In this document: positions 53,912 through 63,215 of the stretch, one piece after another
Numbering within the stretch: position 1 is the first letter of the stretch
How the letters are laid out: each line of letters starts with the position of its first letter
Origin: Paenibacillus hamazuiensis
GTDB lineage: Bacteria; Bacillota; Bacilli; Paenibacillales; NBRC-103111
DNA: 64,000 nucleotides
Assembly: GCF_023276405.1 (NCBI RefSeq)
Contig: NZ_JALRMO010000001.1
Span: forward strand, 8,657,501-8,721,500
Reading direction: 5' to 3'
Program-made: the position numbers and the translations under genes
Notes under the pieces: model-generated
Told to the model about the DNA's origin: nothing
The model's database searches: none
Seen by the model: the letters and a program-made list of their open reading frames with translations, nothing else

Positions 53912-54904
53912 ATGGACGAAGAATTGCTGAGAATCAACAATTTAAGCACGGAATTCAAGACGGAACACGGCGTATTCCCGGCAGTCAGCGGCATCAACCT
54001 GACGATAAAAAAAGGTGAAATTTTATGTATTGTCGGCGAGAGCGGCAGCGGCAAAACGGTAGCCTCTCTATCTCTGATGCAGCTGCTTCCGGCGGCGGGG
54101 AAAATTACGTCCGGTGAAATCCGGTTTGAAGGCCGCGATCTGCTGAAAGTAAAAAAGAAAGACATGACGCAATATCGGGGCAAGTCTATTGCTATGATTT
54201 TCCAAGACCCGATGATGGCGCTGGATCCCGTTTATACGTGCGGCAGTCAAATTATAGAAGCGATTCGCATCCATGAAAAAATGTCGCGTAGAGGCGCATA
54301 CAAGAAGGCGCTGGAGCTGCTCGGCCATGTCGGAATCGCGCACCCGGAACGGTGCATGGAAGCTTACCCTCATGAGCTGTCGGGCGGGATGTGCCAGCGG
54401 GTCAGCATTGCGATGGCGCTTTCGTGCAATCCGAAGCTGCTTATCGCCGATGAACCGACGACCGCTCTTGACGTAACGGTGCAGGCGCAAATCCTCGATT
54501 TACTTAAGAAAATCAGAGACGAGCTGAATATGAGCATCATGCTGATCACGCACGATCTGGGAGTTGTGGCGGAGATGGCCGACAGGGTTGCCGTCATGTA
54601 TGCGGGCAAAATCATGGAGGAGGGCGATGTCAGGTCCATTTTTCACCGGCCTCGGCATCCATATACGCAGGGATTAATCCGATCGATTCCGCACCTGAAC
54701 CGGACGAATGAAAAACTGTACAGCATCAGCGGCACCGTGCCGAGCATCGGCTCGATGCCGAGCGGCTGCCGGTTCCATCCCCGATGTCCGAATGCGGACG
54801 AGACGTGCAGGCAGTCGGAGCCGGAAATGCTGCGGGGGGATGGCGGAACGTTTGTTCGCTGCTTAAAACCGGAAATGGCTTGGAGGGAAGGCGAGGCGGG
54901 ATGA
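53912..54904 (+). CDS. Dipeptide/oligopeptide ABC transporter ATPase, DppD type
   Basis: ATP-binding subunit of 330 aa. Walker A GESGSGKT is at 42-49, the signature LSGGMCQRVSIAMAL follows, and Walker B LLIADEPTTALD is present. The C-terminal oligopeptide-type segment CRFHPRCPNADETC carries the conserved cysteines. The ATG at 53912 is preferred to the GTG at 53903, which falls within the GGGGGTGG ribosome site. It begins a five-gene operon with overlapping stops and starts. Confidence 0.93.
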   Translation: MDEELLRINNLSTEFKTEHGVFPAVSGINLTIKKGEILCIVGESGSGKTVASLSLMQLLPAAGKITSGEIRFEGRDLLKVKKKDMTQYRGKSIAMIFQDPMMALDPVYTCGSQIIEAIRIHEKMSRRGAYKKALELLGHVGIAHPERCMEAYPHELSGGMCQRVSIAMALSCNPKLLIADEPTTALDVTVQAQILDLLKKIRDELNMSIMLITHDLGVVAEMADRVAVMYAGKIMEEGDVRSIFHRPRHPYTQGLIRSIPHLNRTNEKLYSISGTVPSIGSMPSGCRFHPRCPNADETCRQSEPEMLRGDGGTFVRCLKPEMAWREGEAG

Positions 54905-55899
54905 ACGACATTTTATTGGATGTAAAACACGTCAAAAAATATTTTCCATTGAAAAAAACGATCTTTTCCGGGCGCCATGGATTCGTTAAGGCTGTGGACG
55001 ATGTCAGTTTCTCGATCTTCAGAGGAGAAACGTTCGGATTGGTAGGCGAATCCGGTTGCGGGAAAAGCACGTTGTCACGGGTCATTATGCGGCTCATCGA
55101 CGCCGACAGCGGCGAAATCCGTTTCGATAACAGCGATCTGTTAAGGTTGAAGGGCAAGGAACTGAGGAACCAGCGGTCCAAGCTGCAGATGGTGTTCCAG
55201 AAGCCGTTTGAGTCGTTGAATCCGCGTCAAACGGTGGGACAAATTATCGGAGCGCCTTTTGAAATCCATGGAGTCGCCGGCGGCGCGGAAAAGGAAGTGA
55301 AAGTAAAAAGGCTGCTGGAGCTGGTCGGGCTCAGTCCGCAATATATAAACCGCTATCCGCACGAATTCTCGGGAGGTCAGCGGCAGCGAATCGGAATTGC
55401 CCGCGCCATCGCCTTGAATCCGAAGCTTATCGTATGCGATGAAGCCGTGTCCGCCTTGGATGTATCGATTCAATCGCAGATTCTGAATTTGTTAAATGAT
55501 CTGCAGAAAGAATTCGGATTGACATATTTGTTCATTTCCCATAATTTATCGGTCGTTAAGCATATGAGCAGCAGAATCGCGGTCATGTACCTCGGCAAAA
55601 TCGTTGAAATCGCCGACGCCGACGAGCTGTATGCGAACGCGAGACATCCGTATACGAAAGCGCTTTTATCGGCTATCCCGGTACCGGATCCCGATTATAA
55701 CAAGGAGCGGATCGTTTTATCGGGCGACGTTCCGAGTCCGGTCAATCCGCCCAAGGGCTGCCGGTTTTGCACCCGCTGCCGGGAAGCGATGCCGATTTGC
55801 AGCGAAGTCGCTCCGGATTTTGTGAAAATCAGCGAAAAGCATGCCGTAGCATGCCATTTATACGCAAGCGGCCTGCCTACGTCCGGCTCTGCGGAATAG
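54901..55899 (+). CDS. Dipeptide/oligopeptide ABC transporter ATPase, DppF type
   Basis: Second ATPase, 332 aa. Walker A GESGCGKST is at 49-57, the signature FSGGQRQRIGIARAI and Walker B LIVCDEAVSALD are intact, and the C-terminal CRFCTRCREAMPIC segment is present. The ATG overlaps the upstream stop (ATGA). A frame extension to 54784 lies inside dppD and is rejected. Confidence 0.93.
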   Translation: MNDILLDVKHVKKYFPLKKTIFSGRHGFVKAVDDVSFSIFRGETFGLVGESGCGKSTLSRVIMRLIDADSGEIRFDNSDLLRLKGKELRNQRSKLQMVFQKPFESLNPRQTVGQIIGAPFEIHGVAGGAEKEVKVKRLLELVGLSPQYINRYPHEFSGGQRQRIGIARAIALNPKLIVCDEAVSALDVSIQSQILNLLNDLQKEFGLTYLFISHNLSVVKHMSSRIAVMYLGKIVEIADADELYANARHPYTKALLSAIPVPDPDYNKERIVLSGDVPSPVNPPKGCRFCTRCREAMPICSEVAPDFVKISEKHAVACHLYASGLPTSGSAE

Positions 55900-55911
55900 A
55901 AGGTGATCGAA

Positions 55912-56856
55912 TTGTTGCCATATTTATCAACCAAGCTGCTTCAGGTCATCGTTCAGGTTATCGTAGTGGCCACCTTGGTATTCTCATTGATTCATTTCAT
56001 GCCGGGAGATCCGGCGGTACTCGTCCTTGGCACGGAACGCGGCGCCGACGCGGCCGCGGTGGCTGAAATGCGTCATACGCTCGGGTTGGACCGGCCGCTG
56101 ATGGAGCAATATTTCAATTGGATCGCCAAATTTGCGCGTTTTGACTTCGGCGTCTCCCTGTACGATACGACTCCCGTGAAAACGTATATTGCACAGCGGC
56201 TGCCGAATACGATCGAACTGGCGCTCGTATCGATCCTATTGGCCACGATCATCGGGGTCCCGCTCGGCATCATCGCGGCTTTACGGCGGCAAAGCATCCT
56301 TGACTTGGCTTTATCCTCGCTCGCCGCGCTGGGAGTGTCATTCCCTGTTTATGTGCTCGGCGCGTTTATGATTCTCGTGTTCAGCTTCAAGCTTCATTGG
56401 CTGCCGGCCAGCGGCTTCGTGGCATTTTCGGACAATCCCGGCAAACATATGCTTCGCCTCGCCTTGCCTGCGGTTACGCTCGCGCTGGGGCTTGCGGCAT
56501 CGATCGCCAGAATGACGCGCTCTTCGATGCTGGAGGTGCTGAATAAGGAGTTCATCCAGACCTTAAGAGCCAAAGGGGTTTCCGAATGGTCCGTCATTTT
56601 CAAGCACGCCTTTCGCAACGCAATCATACCGGTCGTTACCATTATAGGCTTGCAGCTCGGCAACTTGATCGGCGGCACGGTGCTGCTCGAATATTTGTTC
56701 AATTGGCCGGGGATGAGCACACTGCTGGTCAAGTCGATTGCAAGCCGCGATTATCCGCTCATCCAAGGCTGTATCGTCGTCATGGCTGCATTTTTCATCC
56801 TGATCAATATGCTGGTCGATCTGCTGTACGGTCTTATGGATCCGAGAGTGCGTTAA
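55912..56856 (+). CDS. Peptide ABC transporter permease, DppB type
   Basis: Inner-membrane permease of about 314 aa. The N-terminal segment is KLLQVIVQVIVVATLVFSLIHF, followed by the DppB-type MPGDPAVLVLG. The EAA-like loop LNKEFIQTLRAKGVSEWSVIFKHAFRNA is near 211-238. TTG at 55912 is chosen with AAGG seven to eight bases upstream. GTG at 55903 lacks a spaced site and is the alternative. Confidence 0.9.
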   Translation: MLPYLSTKLLQVIVQVIVVATLVFSLIHFMPGDPAVLVLGTERGADAAAVAEMRHTLGLDRPLMEQYFNWIAKFARFDFGVSLYDTTPVKTYIAQRLPNTIELALVSILLATIIGVPLGIIAALRRQSILDLALSSLAALGVSFPVYVLGAFMILVFSFKLHWLPASGFVAFSDNPGKHMLRLALPAVTLALGLAASIARMTRSSMLEVLNKEFIQTLRAKGVSEWSVIFKHAFRNAIIPVVTIIGLQLGNLIGGTVLLEYLFNWPGMSTLLVKSIASRDYPLIQGCIVVMAAFFILINMLVDLLYGLMDPRVR

Positions 56857-56868
56857 GGAGTTGAAGAC

Positions 56869-57693
56869 ATGCTGAAAAAGTTTTTGCGAAACAAGATGTT
56901 CGTCGTCAGCTCGCTCCTATTGCTGCCCATATTGATCGTTGCGGCGATCGGGCCGTGGATTATTCCGCACGACCCGCTGGAGCTGCATCCGGACAACGTG
57001 CTGAAGCCGTCGCTGCCGGGTTATCCCTTGGGGACGGACGAATTCGGCAGGGATATTTTGAGCCGATTGATATTGGGAATACGTCCTTCCCTCACCGTCG
57101 CTTTAGGCTCCACCTTGCTGGCGTTCGCACTGGGCTTGCTGCTGGGGACACTGTCCGGTTATTTTCGCGGTTTTGTCGAGAAAACGATCATGCGGACCGT
57201 GGACATCATATTATGCTTTCCGCCGATCCTGCTGGCGCTTATGGTCGTAGGCTTTTGGGGGGCTGGAGTGAAAAATTTGATCGTCATTATCGGCATCGTC
57301 TATGCTCCGCATTTCGCCCGAATTGCGTATTCATCGACCCTTCAGGTCAAAAAGCAGGAATACGTCGAGAGCGAGCTGTCGCTCGGCGCGTCCCATCTGC
57401 GCGTATTGACGGGGAGTATTTTGCCCAACATCATGTCCCCGCTTATTATTCAAATCAGTTTGACGATCGCTGCGGCGATTTTGCTGGAATCGGGGCTCAG
57501 CTTCCTCGGACTGGGAGTAGTTCCGCCGGAGCCGTCATGGGGACAAATGATCGGACAATCGCGGGGTTATATCAGCTTGAACCCGATGTATGCGGTTTGG
57601 CCGTCGCTTTGTCTGGGCATTACGATCCTGGCTGTCAATTTGCTCGGCGACAGTTTGCGGGATATATTGGATCCGAAGCTGAATCGCTCATAA
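56869..57693 (+). CDS. Peptide ABC transporter permease, DppC type
   Basis: Second permease, 274 aa. The family motif YPLGTDEFGRDILSRLILGIRPSL is near 44-67. The EAA-like loop is QEYVESELSLGASHLRVLTGSILPN, and LESGLSFLGLGVVPPEPSWGQM is near the end. AAGGAG precedes the ATG, 12 bases after the dppB-type stop. Confidence 0.93.
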   Translation: MLKKFLRNKMFVVSSLLLLPILIVAAIGPWIIPHDPLELHPDNVLKPSLPGYPLGTDEFGRDILSRLILGIRPSLTVALGSTLLAFALGLLLGTLSGYFRGFVEKTIMRTVDIILCFPPILLALMVVGFWGAGVKNLIVIIGIVYAPHFARIAYSSTLQVKKQEYVESELSLGASHLRVLTGSILPNIMSPLIIQISLTIAAAILLESGLSFLGLGVVPPEPSWGQMIGQSRGYISLNPMYAVWPSLCLGITILAVNLLGDSLRDILDPKLNRS

Positions 57694-57697
57694 ATTT

Positions 57698-57742
57698 GGC
57701 AATAATAAGGGTTGCTTCGGATACGCGGCTGCCCTCATTATA
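57698..57742 (+). other. Imperfect hairpin between permease and binding-protein genes
   Basis: ATAATAAGGGTTGC faces GCTGCCCTCATTAT with mismatches. Such intercistronic hairpins often raise binding-protein transcript levels by stabilising the downstream RNA. No T run follows. Confidence 0.3.
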
Positions 57743-57766
57743 CATATTAAAGGGAGGTTAACAGAA

Positions 57767-59353
57767 ATGATGAAAGCGTTATCGAAAGTTATGCTTCTGG
57801 CATTGGCCGTTGCAATCATTGTCAGCGGCTGCACGTCGTCCAATACGGCATCCGATGCGACCAAGCCGGAAACAGCGGACAGGAAGGATGCCCAAAAAGC
57901 AAGCGAGCTGATTTTCGGCTTGTCCGGCGAACCGGCAACAATGGATCCGCTTGTGCAAAATGCCACTCACGGAAGGACAATCAAGCTTGCCATTTACCGG
58001 GGACTGGTCAATTACGACAAGGAAGGCAAGCTGAGCAACGAGCTGGCGGAGTCCTATTCCGTATCTGCAGACAAGAAAACATACACGTTCAAGCTTCGCG
58101 ACGCCAAATTCCAAAATGGCGATCCGGTAACGGCCGAAGATGTGAAATTCACCTTCGAACGCATCGCAAATCCGAAAAATAACGCCACGTTCCGCAACGA
58201 GCTGTCCGTTATCGACAAAATCGAAGCTCCCGATGCCAAAACCGCAGTTTTTACCCTTAAGGAGCCTTACGCTCCGCTGGTTCACTATTTGGCGCTTCCG
58301 GAATCGGTTATCGTATCGAAGAAATGGACGGAGGAGAAAAACGGCGATCTGAACGCAAACCCGATGGGAGCCGGGCCGTTCCAATTCGTGAAGTGGACCA
58401 AAGGCCAGGAATTTGTCGTTAAGAAGTTTGACGGTTACTACAAGAAAGATAAAGCGAAAGTGAATTCGATTCGCTTCATTTTCTATCCGGATGAAAATAC
58501 AAGGGTGAACGCTCTGAAAGCGGGGGACGTCGATTTAATCGACTATGTGCCCTGGAAGGACGCGGCGTCCATTGAGCAGGACCCTAACCTGAAGCTGGAT
58601 AGCGTCAGCGGTCCGTTCATGATGATTCAGTTCAACACGCAATTTGCGCCGTTCAGCGATCCGCGGGTCAGAAAAGCGATCTCGTATGCGATCGATCGGA
58701 ATACGATCATCAATACGGCGTTTAACGGAAGAGGCAAGCCCATCTACGGTCTCGCCATACCTCAAGGATATATGGGTTATAACCCGAAGAATGACAACTA
58801 TTTCGAATACAGCGTCGAAAAGGCGAAGAAGCTGCTTGCGGAAGCCGGATATCCGAACGGCTTCAAAGCGCGCCTGCTGTCTACGTCCCAATTCTCGTAT
58901 CACCAGCAAACCGCCGTGGCCGTACAGTCCGAGTTGAAAAAGATAGGCATTGAAGTGGAGTTGGATCTTCCCGATTGGGCTACCCGTACGAAGAAAAATA
59001 CGGACGGCAATTACGATTTTCTCATCGCCGGCACTTCCGGCGACATTACGGACGCAGATTGGCTCAGCAACTTCTATACCGGAGGTGCGGTAAGACTGAA
59101 CAACTCGGCTTACTTTAACGATGCGGAAATCAACAAATTGCTGGTCGACGGACGCAAAGAGCAGGACGAAGCTAAGCGTAAGGAAATATACGAGAAATTG
59201 ATCGACCGCGCCCTCGATTTGTCCCCGTTCGTGTACTTGTCCTGGCGCGAGCAGGCATACGCCATGAAGAAAAATGTGGACGGCTTCAAAAATATGCCCG
59301 GCTTCCTGTCGTTCCAATCCGGCATTACGCTGGAAGATGCGGCGGTCAAGTAA
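57767..59353 (+). CDS. Peptide ABC transporter substrate-binding lipoprotein, DppA/OppA family (SBP_bac_5)
   Basis: Binding protein of 528 aa. The signal peptide is followed by lipobox VSGC with lipidated Cys22. The family-5 signature region is LAESYSVSADKKTYTFKLRDAKFQNGDPVTAEDVKFTFERI (within about 90-132). GGGAGG is eight to nine bases upstream. It is the last gene of the importer operon and is followed by a strong terminator. Cargo may be a dipeptide, opine or similar; the hydantoinase gene downstream hints at a cyclic amide or amino-acid derivative (speculative). Confidence 0.93.
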   Translation: MMKALSKVMLLALAVAIIVSGCTSSNTASDATKPETADRKDAQKASELIFGLSGEPATMDPLVQNATHGRTIKLAIYRGLVNYDKEGKLSNELAESYSVSADKKTYTFKLRDAKFQNGDPVTAEDVKFTFERIANPKNNATFRNELSVIDKIEAPDAKTAVFTLKEPYAPLVHYLALPESVIVSKKWTEEKNGDLNANPMGAGPFQFVKWTKGQEFVVKKFDGYYKKDKAKVNSIRFIFYPDENTRVNALKAGDVDLIDYVPWKDAASIEQDPNLKLDSVSGPFMMIQFNTQFAPFSDPRVRKAISYAIDRNTIINTAFNGRGKPIYGLAIPQGYMGYNPKNDNYFEYSVEKAKKLLAEAGYPNGFKARLLSTSQFSYHQQTAVAVQSELKKIGIEVELDLPDWATRTKKNTDGNYDFLIAGTSGDITDADWLSNFYTGGAVRLNNSAYFNDAEINKLLVDGRKEQDEAKRKEIYEKLIDRALDLSPFVYLSWREQAYAMKKNVDGFKNMPGFLSFQSGITLEDAAVK

Positions 59354-59368
59354 CGTGAGGATTGCTTT

Positions 59369-59395
59369 CCCCCCGGACATCTCCGGGGGGTTCCT
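59369..59395 (+). terminator. Terminator after the peptide importer operon
   Basis: CCCCCCGGA pairs perfectly with TCCGGGGGG around CATC and is followed by TTCCTT. Confidence 0.85.
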
Positions 59396-59400
59396 TCGTA

Positions 59401-59429
59401 TTGAAGATGGATCTAAACTCCAGTACAAT
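59401..59429 (+). promoter_or_regulatory. Sigma-A promoter of the second YesM/YesN pair
   Basis: TTGAAG (59401-59406) and TACAAT (59424-59429) are 17 bases apart, just after the importer terminator and 37 bases before the kinase ATG. Confidence 0.55.
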
Positions 59430-59465
59430 GATGAGTACGAGCAGTAACGCGGCTTCGAGGAGGGG

Positions 59466-61382
59466 ATGACGATTCCGTACAAGTTGAAGCAATGGATCAT
59501 GCTGCTGTTTCGCAATTTACAAATACGGATCATCGTCTCTATCGTTATTTTCGTATTTTGCGCCGTATTTCTATCGCTGCAATTCAGCTTTCAACATACG
59601 GAGACATTGTTCGAGAAAGAAACGTCCGACTTGCTGCTCAGCAACTTGGAGCAGGTCGGAACCCAGGTTGAAAACGTGACGCTTGACATGCTGAAGTTAT
59701 CGAATGTGCTCAGCTCGGACGACGTCGTTTTCTCGAATTTGAATGCCTTCCATCGTGACCCGGGATTCAAGCCGTTCGACAAAATGAAATCTCCGCAAGA
59801 GCTGACGCCCGCCGATTATTTAAGAATGTCCAAGCTTGAGAATCATTTGAATTACGCCAAAAACAATATATTTTTTAATTATACCGCCCATATGATATTA
59901 ATCAGCTCCGACGGCATCGTCTGCAATGTGATGGGCAATATTGTAAGCGATCTCGAGATGAGCCAGGAAGATTTAAACTTCAAACAGGAATTCGCTTCGC
60001 GGCTCAAGCAGGAAAAATGGTTTCAAACGCTTGTCGATCGCGAAAGCGAAACGTTATGGACGGTTCCGTTCAGTTATCATATACCGACCATGGATTCGGC
60101 CAAAAAGTATGCTTCCCTGGCCAGACCCGTGAAAAACAGCTATACGGGCGAAATGCTCGGCATCGTCATGATCAATGTCGATCTGGACGATTTCGTTTCC
60201 TTGTTCACCGTTCGTTCCCGAGGCACCGTGCTGCTGCTGGACAGCCGGGATCAAATCATCAAATCATCCGGGGATGTCGGGATGAGCGATATCGACAAGA
60301 TTTTGAATAAATTAACGCTGTACGGCAACCAGAAAGGGTACTACATCGGCGCTTCGAACGATAAATCCTATATGGTTAATTATTATAACTTGAACCGTCT
60401 CGGATGGACGATCGTTTCCGTCATCCCTTATGAAGATGTTATGAAAAATACGACAAGCCTGAAACAAAAAGTGCTTGCGATCAATTACGTCGTATTCGGC
60501 TTGTTTCTATTCATGAGCGTGATGCTGATCCTGCTGATTACAAATCCGCTTAAGCGGCTCATCAAAGACTTGCGAAAGAAGAAGATCGGCATTTACAGTC
60601 TCGGTACGAAAGGTGTTTCCTACTCCAACGATGTGTACGACATTACCAAAAGCTTCGATCATTTGTTCAAACGGGTGGATGAGCTGGTGCTGAAAGTAGT
60701 GGAGGACGAGAGAAGGGAGCAGGAGCTGAAATACGAGGCTCTGAAGGCGCAAATCAATCCCCATTTTTTATTCAATACGCTGAATATTATCAAATGGACG
60801 GCCATGATGAACGGTGCGGTTAACGCATCCAACATGATTGCAGATCTCGGACAGCTGCTTGAGGTCAGCATGAACAAGGGCAGCGAGGAAATTACATTAA
60901 AGGAAGAAAAGCAGCTTGTCATCGCTTATATGAACATTCAAAACGCCCGTTTTAACGATAGTGTGGAGCTTGTCTTCGAAATCGCTCCGGAGCTGGAAGA
61001 TTATAAAATTATTAAACTGCTGCTGCAGCCGATCGTCGAGAACTGCGTCCTGCATGGCTTGAAGAACAGGAAAAGCGGCGGGATCATTCGAATTTCGGCA
61101 CATGTTCATGATGGGCGTTACTTACAGATCGATGTGAGCGACAATGGAGAAGGAATGACGGAGCGCCGAATACACGAGGTGCTCAGCGATACGAATACGG
61201 AGTCGGATTACCGTCATAAATTCAGCGGGCTGGGGCTTCGCAACATTCACGAGCGCTTGCAGCTGAGATACGGTGAGCAGTACGGACTCAACATCGCATC
61301 GCCCCGGGAGCAAGGTACGACGGTTTCCGTTACGTTTCCGGCGCTTCGGAATAAGGAAGAGAAGGTGGGCCAATCATGCTGA
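59466..61382 (+). CDS. YesM-type sensor histidine kinase
   Basis: Membrane sensor kinase of 638 aa. Segment 1 is at about 19-40 (IRIIVSIVIFVFCAVFLSL), an extracellular sensor at about 41-335, and segment 2 at about 340-360. The phospho-acceptor is His433 in AQINPHFLFNTLN. ATPase motifs LLLQPIVENCVLHG and VSDNGEGM are present. The AGGAGGGG site is unusually close to the ATG (two to three bases), so the start is moderately certain. It overlaps its regulator gene by seven bases. Its position after the peptide importer suggests it senses that importer's substrate. Confidence 0.92.
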   Translation: MTIPYKLKQWIMLLFRNLQIRIIVSIVIFVFCAVFLSLQFSFQHTETLFEKETSDLLLSNLEQVGTQVENVTLDMLKLSNVLSSDDVVFSNLNAFHRDPGFKPFDKMKSPQELTPADYLRMSKLENHLNYAKNNIFFNYTAHMILISSDGIVCNVMGNIVSDLEMSQEDLNFKQEFASRLKQEKWFQTLVDRESETLWTVPFSYHIPTMDSAKKYASLARPVKNSYTGEMLGIVMINVDLDDFVSLFTVRSRGTVLLLDSRDQIIKSSGDVGMSDIDKILNKLTLYGNQKGYYIGASNDKSYMVNYYNLNRLGWTIVSVIPYEDVMKNTTSLKQKVLAINYVVFGLFLFMSVMLILLITNPLKRLIKDLRKKKIGIYSLGTKGVSYSNDVYDITKSFDHLFKRVDELVLKVVEDERREQELKYEALKAQINPHFLFNTLNIIKWTAMMNGAVNASNMIADLGQLLEVSMNKGSEEITLKEEKQLVIAYMNIQNARFNDSVELVFEIAPELEDYKIIKLLLQPIVENCVLHGLKNRKSGGIIRISAHVHDGRYLQIDVSDNGEGMTERRIHEVLSDTNTESDYRHKFSGLGLRNIHERLQLRYGEQYGLNIASPREQGTTVSVTFPALRNKEEKVGQSC

Positions 61383-62992
61383 AGGTATTGATCGTAGATG
61401 ACGAGGCGCTTGTCAGAGTCGGTATTCAGTCATGCATTCAGTGGGAAAAATACGATATGGAATTCGTCGGACAGGCGGAAGACGGTATGCAAGCGCTATC
61501 GCTGATCGATACAACGAAGCCGGATATCGTTCTGACCGATATTTTGATGCCGAATATGACCGGCCTTGAGTTAATTGAACATCTTTCTGTCCATTATCCG
61601 CACATCAAGACCATCGTGCTGAGCTGTCACAATGAGATGGATGCCGTAAAAAGAGCCATGAAGCTCGGTGCCGAGGATTATATTTTGAAGCTGTCCATGA
61701 AGCCCGACAGTCTTTTGGAGCTGCTTCTGAAAGTGAAGGGACAAGTTGAAAATGAACGGCTTCAAAAGGAAGTAAAAATTACCTTTGAATCCTCCCTTCG
61801 GGCGAACAAACAGGTCATCAAAAACAACCTGTACAAAAAATTGATCGGCGGCTCCATTACGCCCGCCGAATTCGAGAAGGAATCGGCGATCATGCAGGTG
61901 CCGCTCGGGTTCGGGCAAATGCTCGTGATATATGGCCAAATCGACGACTACTATTATGCGCCAACAAGAAGCCGGCTGAAGGACAGCCATCTGCTTAGCG
62001 TATCATTCCTGAACATTCTCAAGGAAGGTGTCGCGGAAAACGCCAAGGGCTCTTTCGCGGAACTGAGCGAAGGGGAATATTTGATTTTGCTGGATGCTTC
62101 GGGCCATACCGCTTTGAGCGATACCCAATTGACCGGGCTGCTTCAGAAGATAAACGCTTCCCTTAAGCGCTATTTGAATATTACCGTTACATTCAGCGTG
62201 GGAGGCAGGGCGGCCGGTTTGCGCGACGTTCCCGGTCTTTATTCGAAGGCGAAATACACGGCGGAGTATCGGTTTTATCATGGCAATGAGAGCATCTTTT
62301 TCGCCCGGAAGATGCCGGATTTTATCGATAAGGAAGTCATTTTCGATATGGAAGAAGAGAAGCTGCTGATCGAATATATTGGTGCCAACGACGATGAGGG
62401 AGTAAGAGCGGTTATCGACCGTTTCTTTAATTCCCTCTTATCCGGCAGCAAGTACCATCCGCTGCGGATCAAAACGGCGGTGCTTAATGTGCTGTACATT
62501 TTCAAAAAAGTGTTCAAGCCTTATGAGGATTCGCTGTTCCCCGTTCAGGACGATGCGAATTCGAAGTGGACGGAAACGATCCTGGAAGCGGAAACGCTTA
62601 TGGATATACGCAAAACCGTGGACGAATACGTTGCCGGAATGATGCGGTCGATGCTGATCATCAAAGGCCAAGGGACAAGAACGGAAATTGCCGGCATCAA
62701 GAGGTACGTGTTCGAAAATATCGATAAAAATATTACACTTGACGACGCCGCAAAATTTTCGAACATGAGCAGAAGTTATTTCTCTTATATTTTCAAGAAA
62801 GCGATCGGTGAGAGCTTCACCAATTTTGTTAATCGCACCAAGATGGAGAAAGCCAGGGAGCTCATACTGAAGCAAAATTTGAAAGTGTATGAGGCGGCTG
62901 AGAAAGTCGGCATTAAAGACGAGGCTTACTTCAGCAAGCTGTTCAAGAAATTTATCGGAGTCAACCCGGGAAAAATCAAACACAGAGAATAG
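61376..62992 (+). CDS. YesN-type response regulator (REC plus AraC HTH)
   Basis: Regulator of 538 aa. The receiver domain has VDDEALVRVG, phospho-acceptor Asp55 in IVLTDILMPN and lysine in YILKLSMKP. The AraC double helix-turn-helix at about 435-535 includes LDDAAKFSNMSRSYFSYIFKKAIGESF and ends ISKLFKKFIGVNPGKIKH-like. AGAAGG lies inside the kinase gene end. It is closed by a terminator at 63031. Confidence 0.92.
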   Translation: MLKVLIVDDEALVRVGIQSCIQWEKYDMEFVGQAEDGMQALSLIDTTKPDIVLTDILMPNMTGLELIEHLSVHYPHIKTIVLSCHNEMDAVKRAMKLGAEDYILKLSMKPDSLLELLLKVKGQVENERLQKEVKITFESSLRANKQVIKNNLYKKLIGGSITPAEFEKESAIMQVPLGFGQMLVIYGQIDDYYYAPTRSRLKDSHLLSVSFLNILKEGVAENAKGSFAELSEGEYLILLDASGHTALSDTQLTGLLQKINASLKRYLNITVTFSVGGRAAGLRDVPGLYSKAKYTAEYRFYHGNESIFFARKMPDFIDKEVIFDMEEEKLLIEYIGANDDEGVRAVIDRFFNSLLSGSKYHPLRIKTAVLNVLYIFKKVFKPYEDSLFPVQDDANSKWTETILEAETLMDIRKTVDEYVAGMMRSMLIIKGQGTRTEIAGIKRYVFENIDKNITLDDAAKFSNMSRSYFSYIFKKAIGESFTNFVNRTKMEKARELILKQNLKVYEAAEKVGIKDEAYFSKLFKKFIGVNPGKIKHRE

Positions 62993-63030
62993 CCATTCAC
63001 TCCCCGCGATACATGCTTAACCATTGGCAG

Positions 63031-63055
63031 AGCCCCGGATTTCCGGGGCTTTTGT
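63031..63055 (+). terminator. Terminator after the second two-component pair
   Basis: AGCCCCGGA pairs with TCCGGGGCT and is followed by TTTG. Confidence 0.85.
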
Positions 63056-63092
63056 CGTACCCGGTAATCGGTCTTTGCAAAGACAAGACGAT

Positions 63093-63121
63093 TTGACAAG
63101 TAATACGTGAGATATTACATT
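63093..63121 (+). promoter_or_regulatory. Promoter and overlapping dyad upstream of the hydantoinase gene
   Basis: TTGACA (63093-63098) is 17 bases from TACATT (63116-63121). A dyad GTAATA-N7-TATTAC (63100-63118) lies between and across the two boxes, a position suited to repression. A second TATAAT occurs at 63143-63148. Confidence 0.6.
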
Positions 63122-63215
63122 CATTTCCCCATATCCGAGCTATATAATTCACTTGGGGAACGATTGATAGGCATTCAAATGCATGATACTGGCAAAAAAG
63201 AGGGAGGCAAGCGGC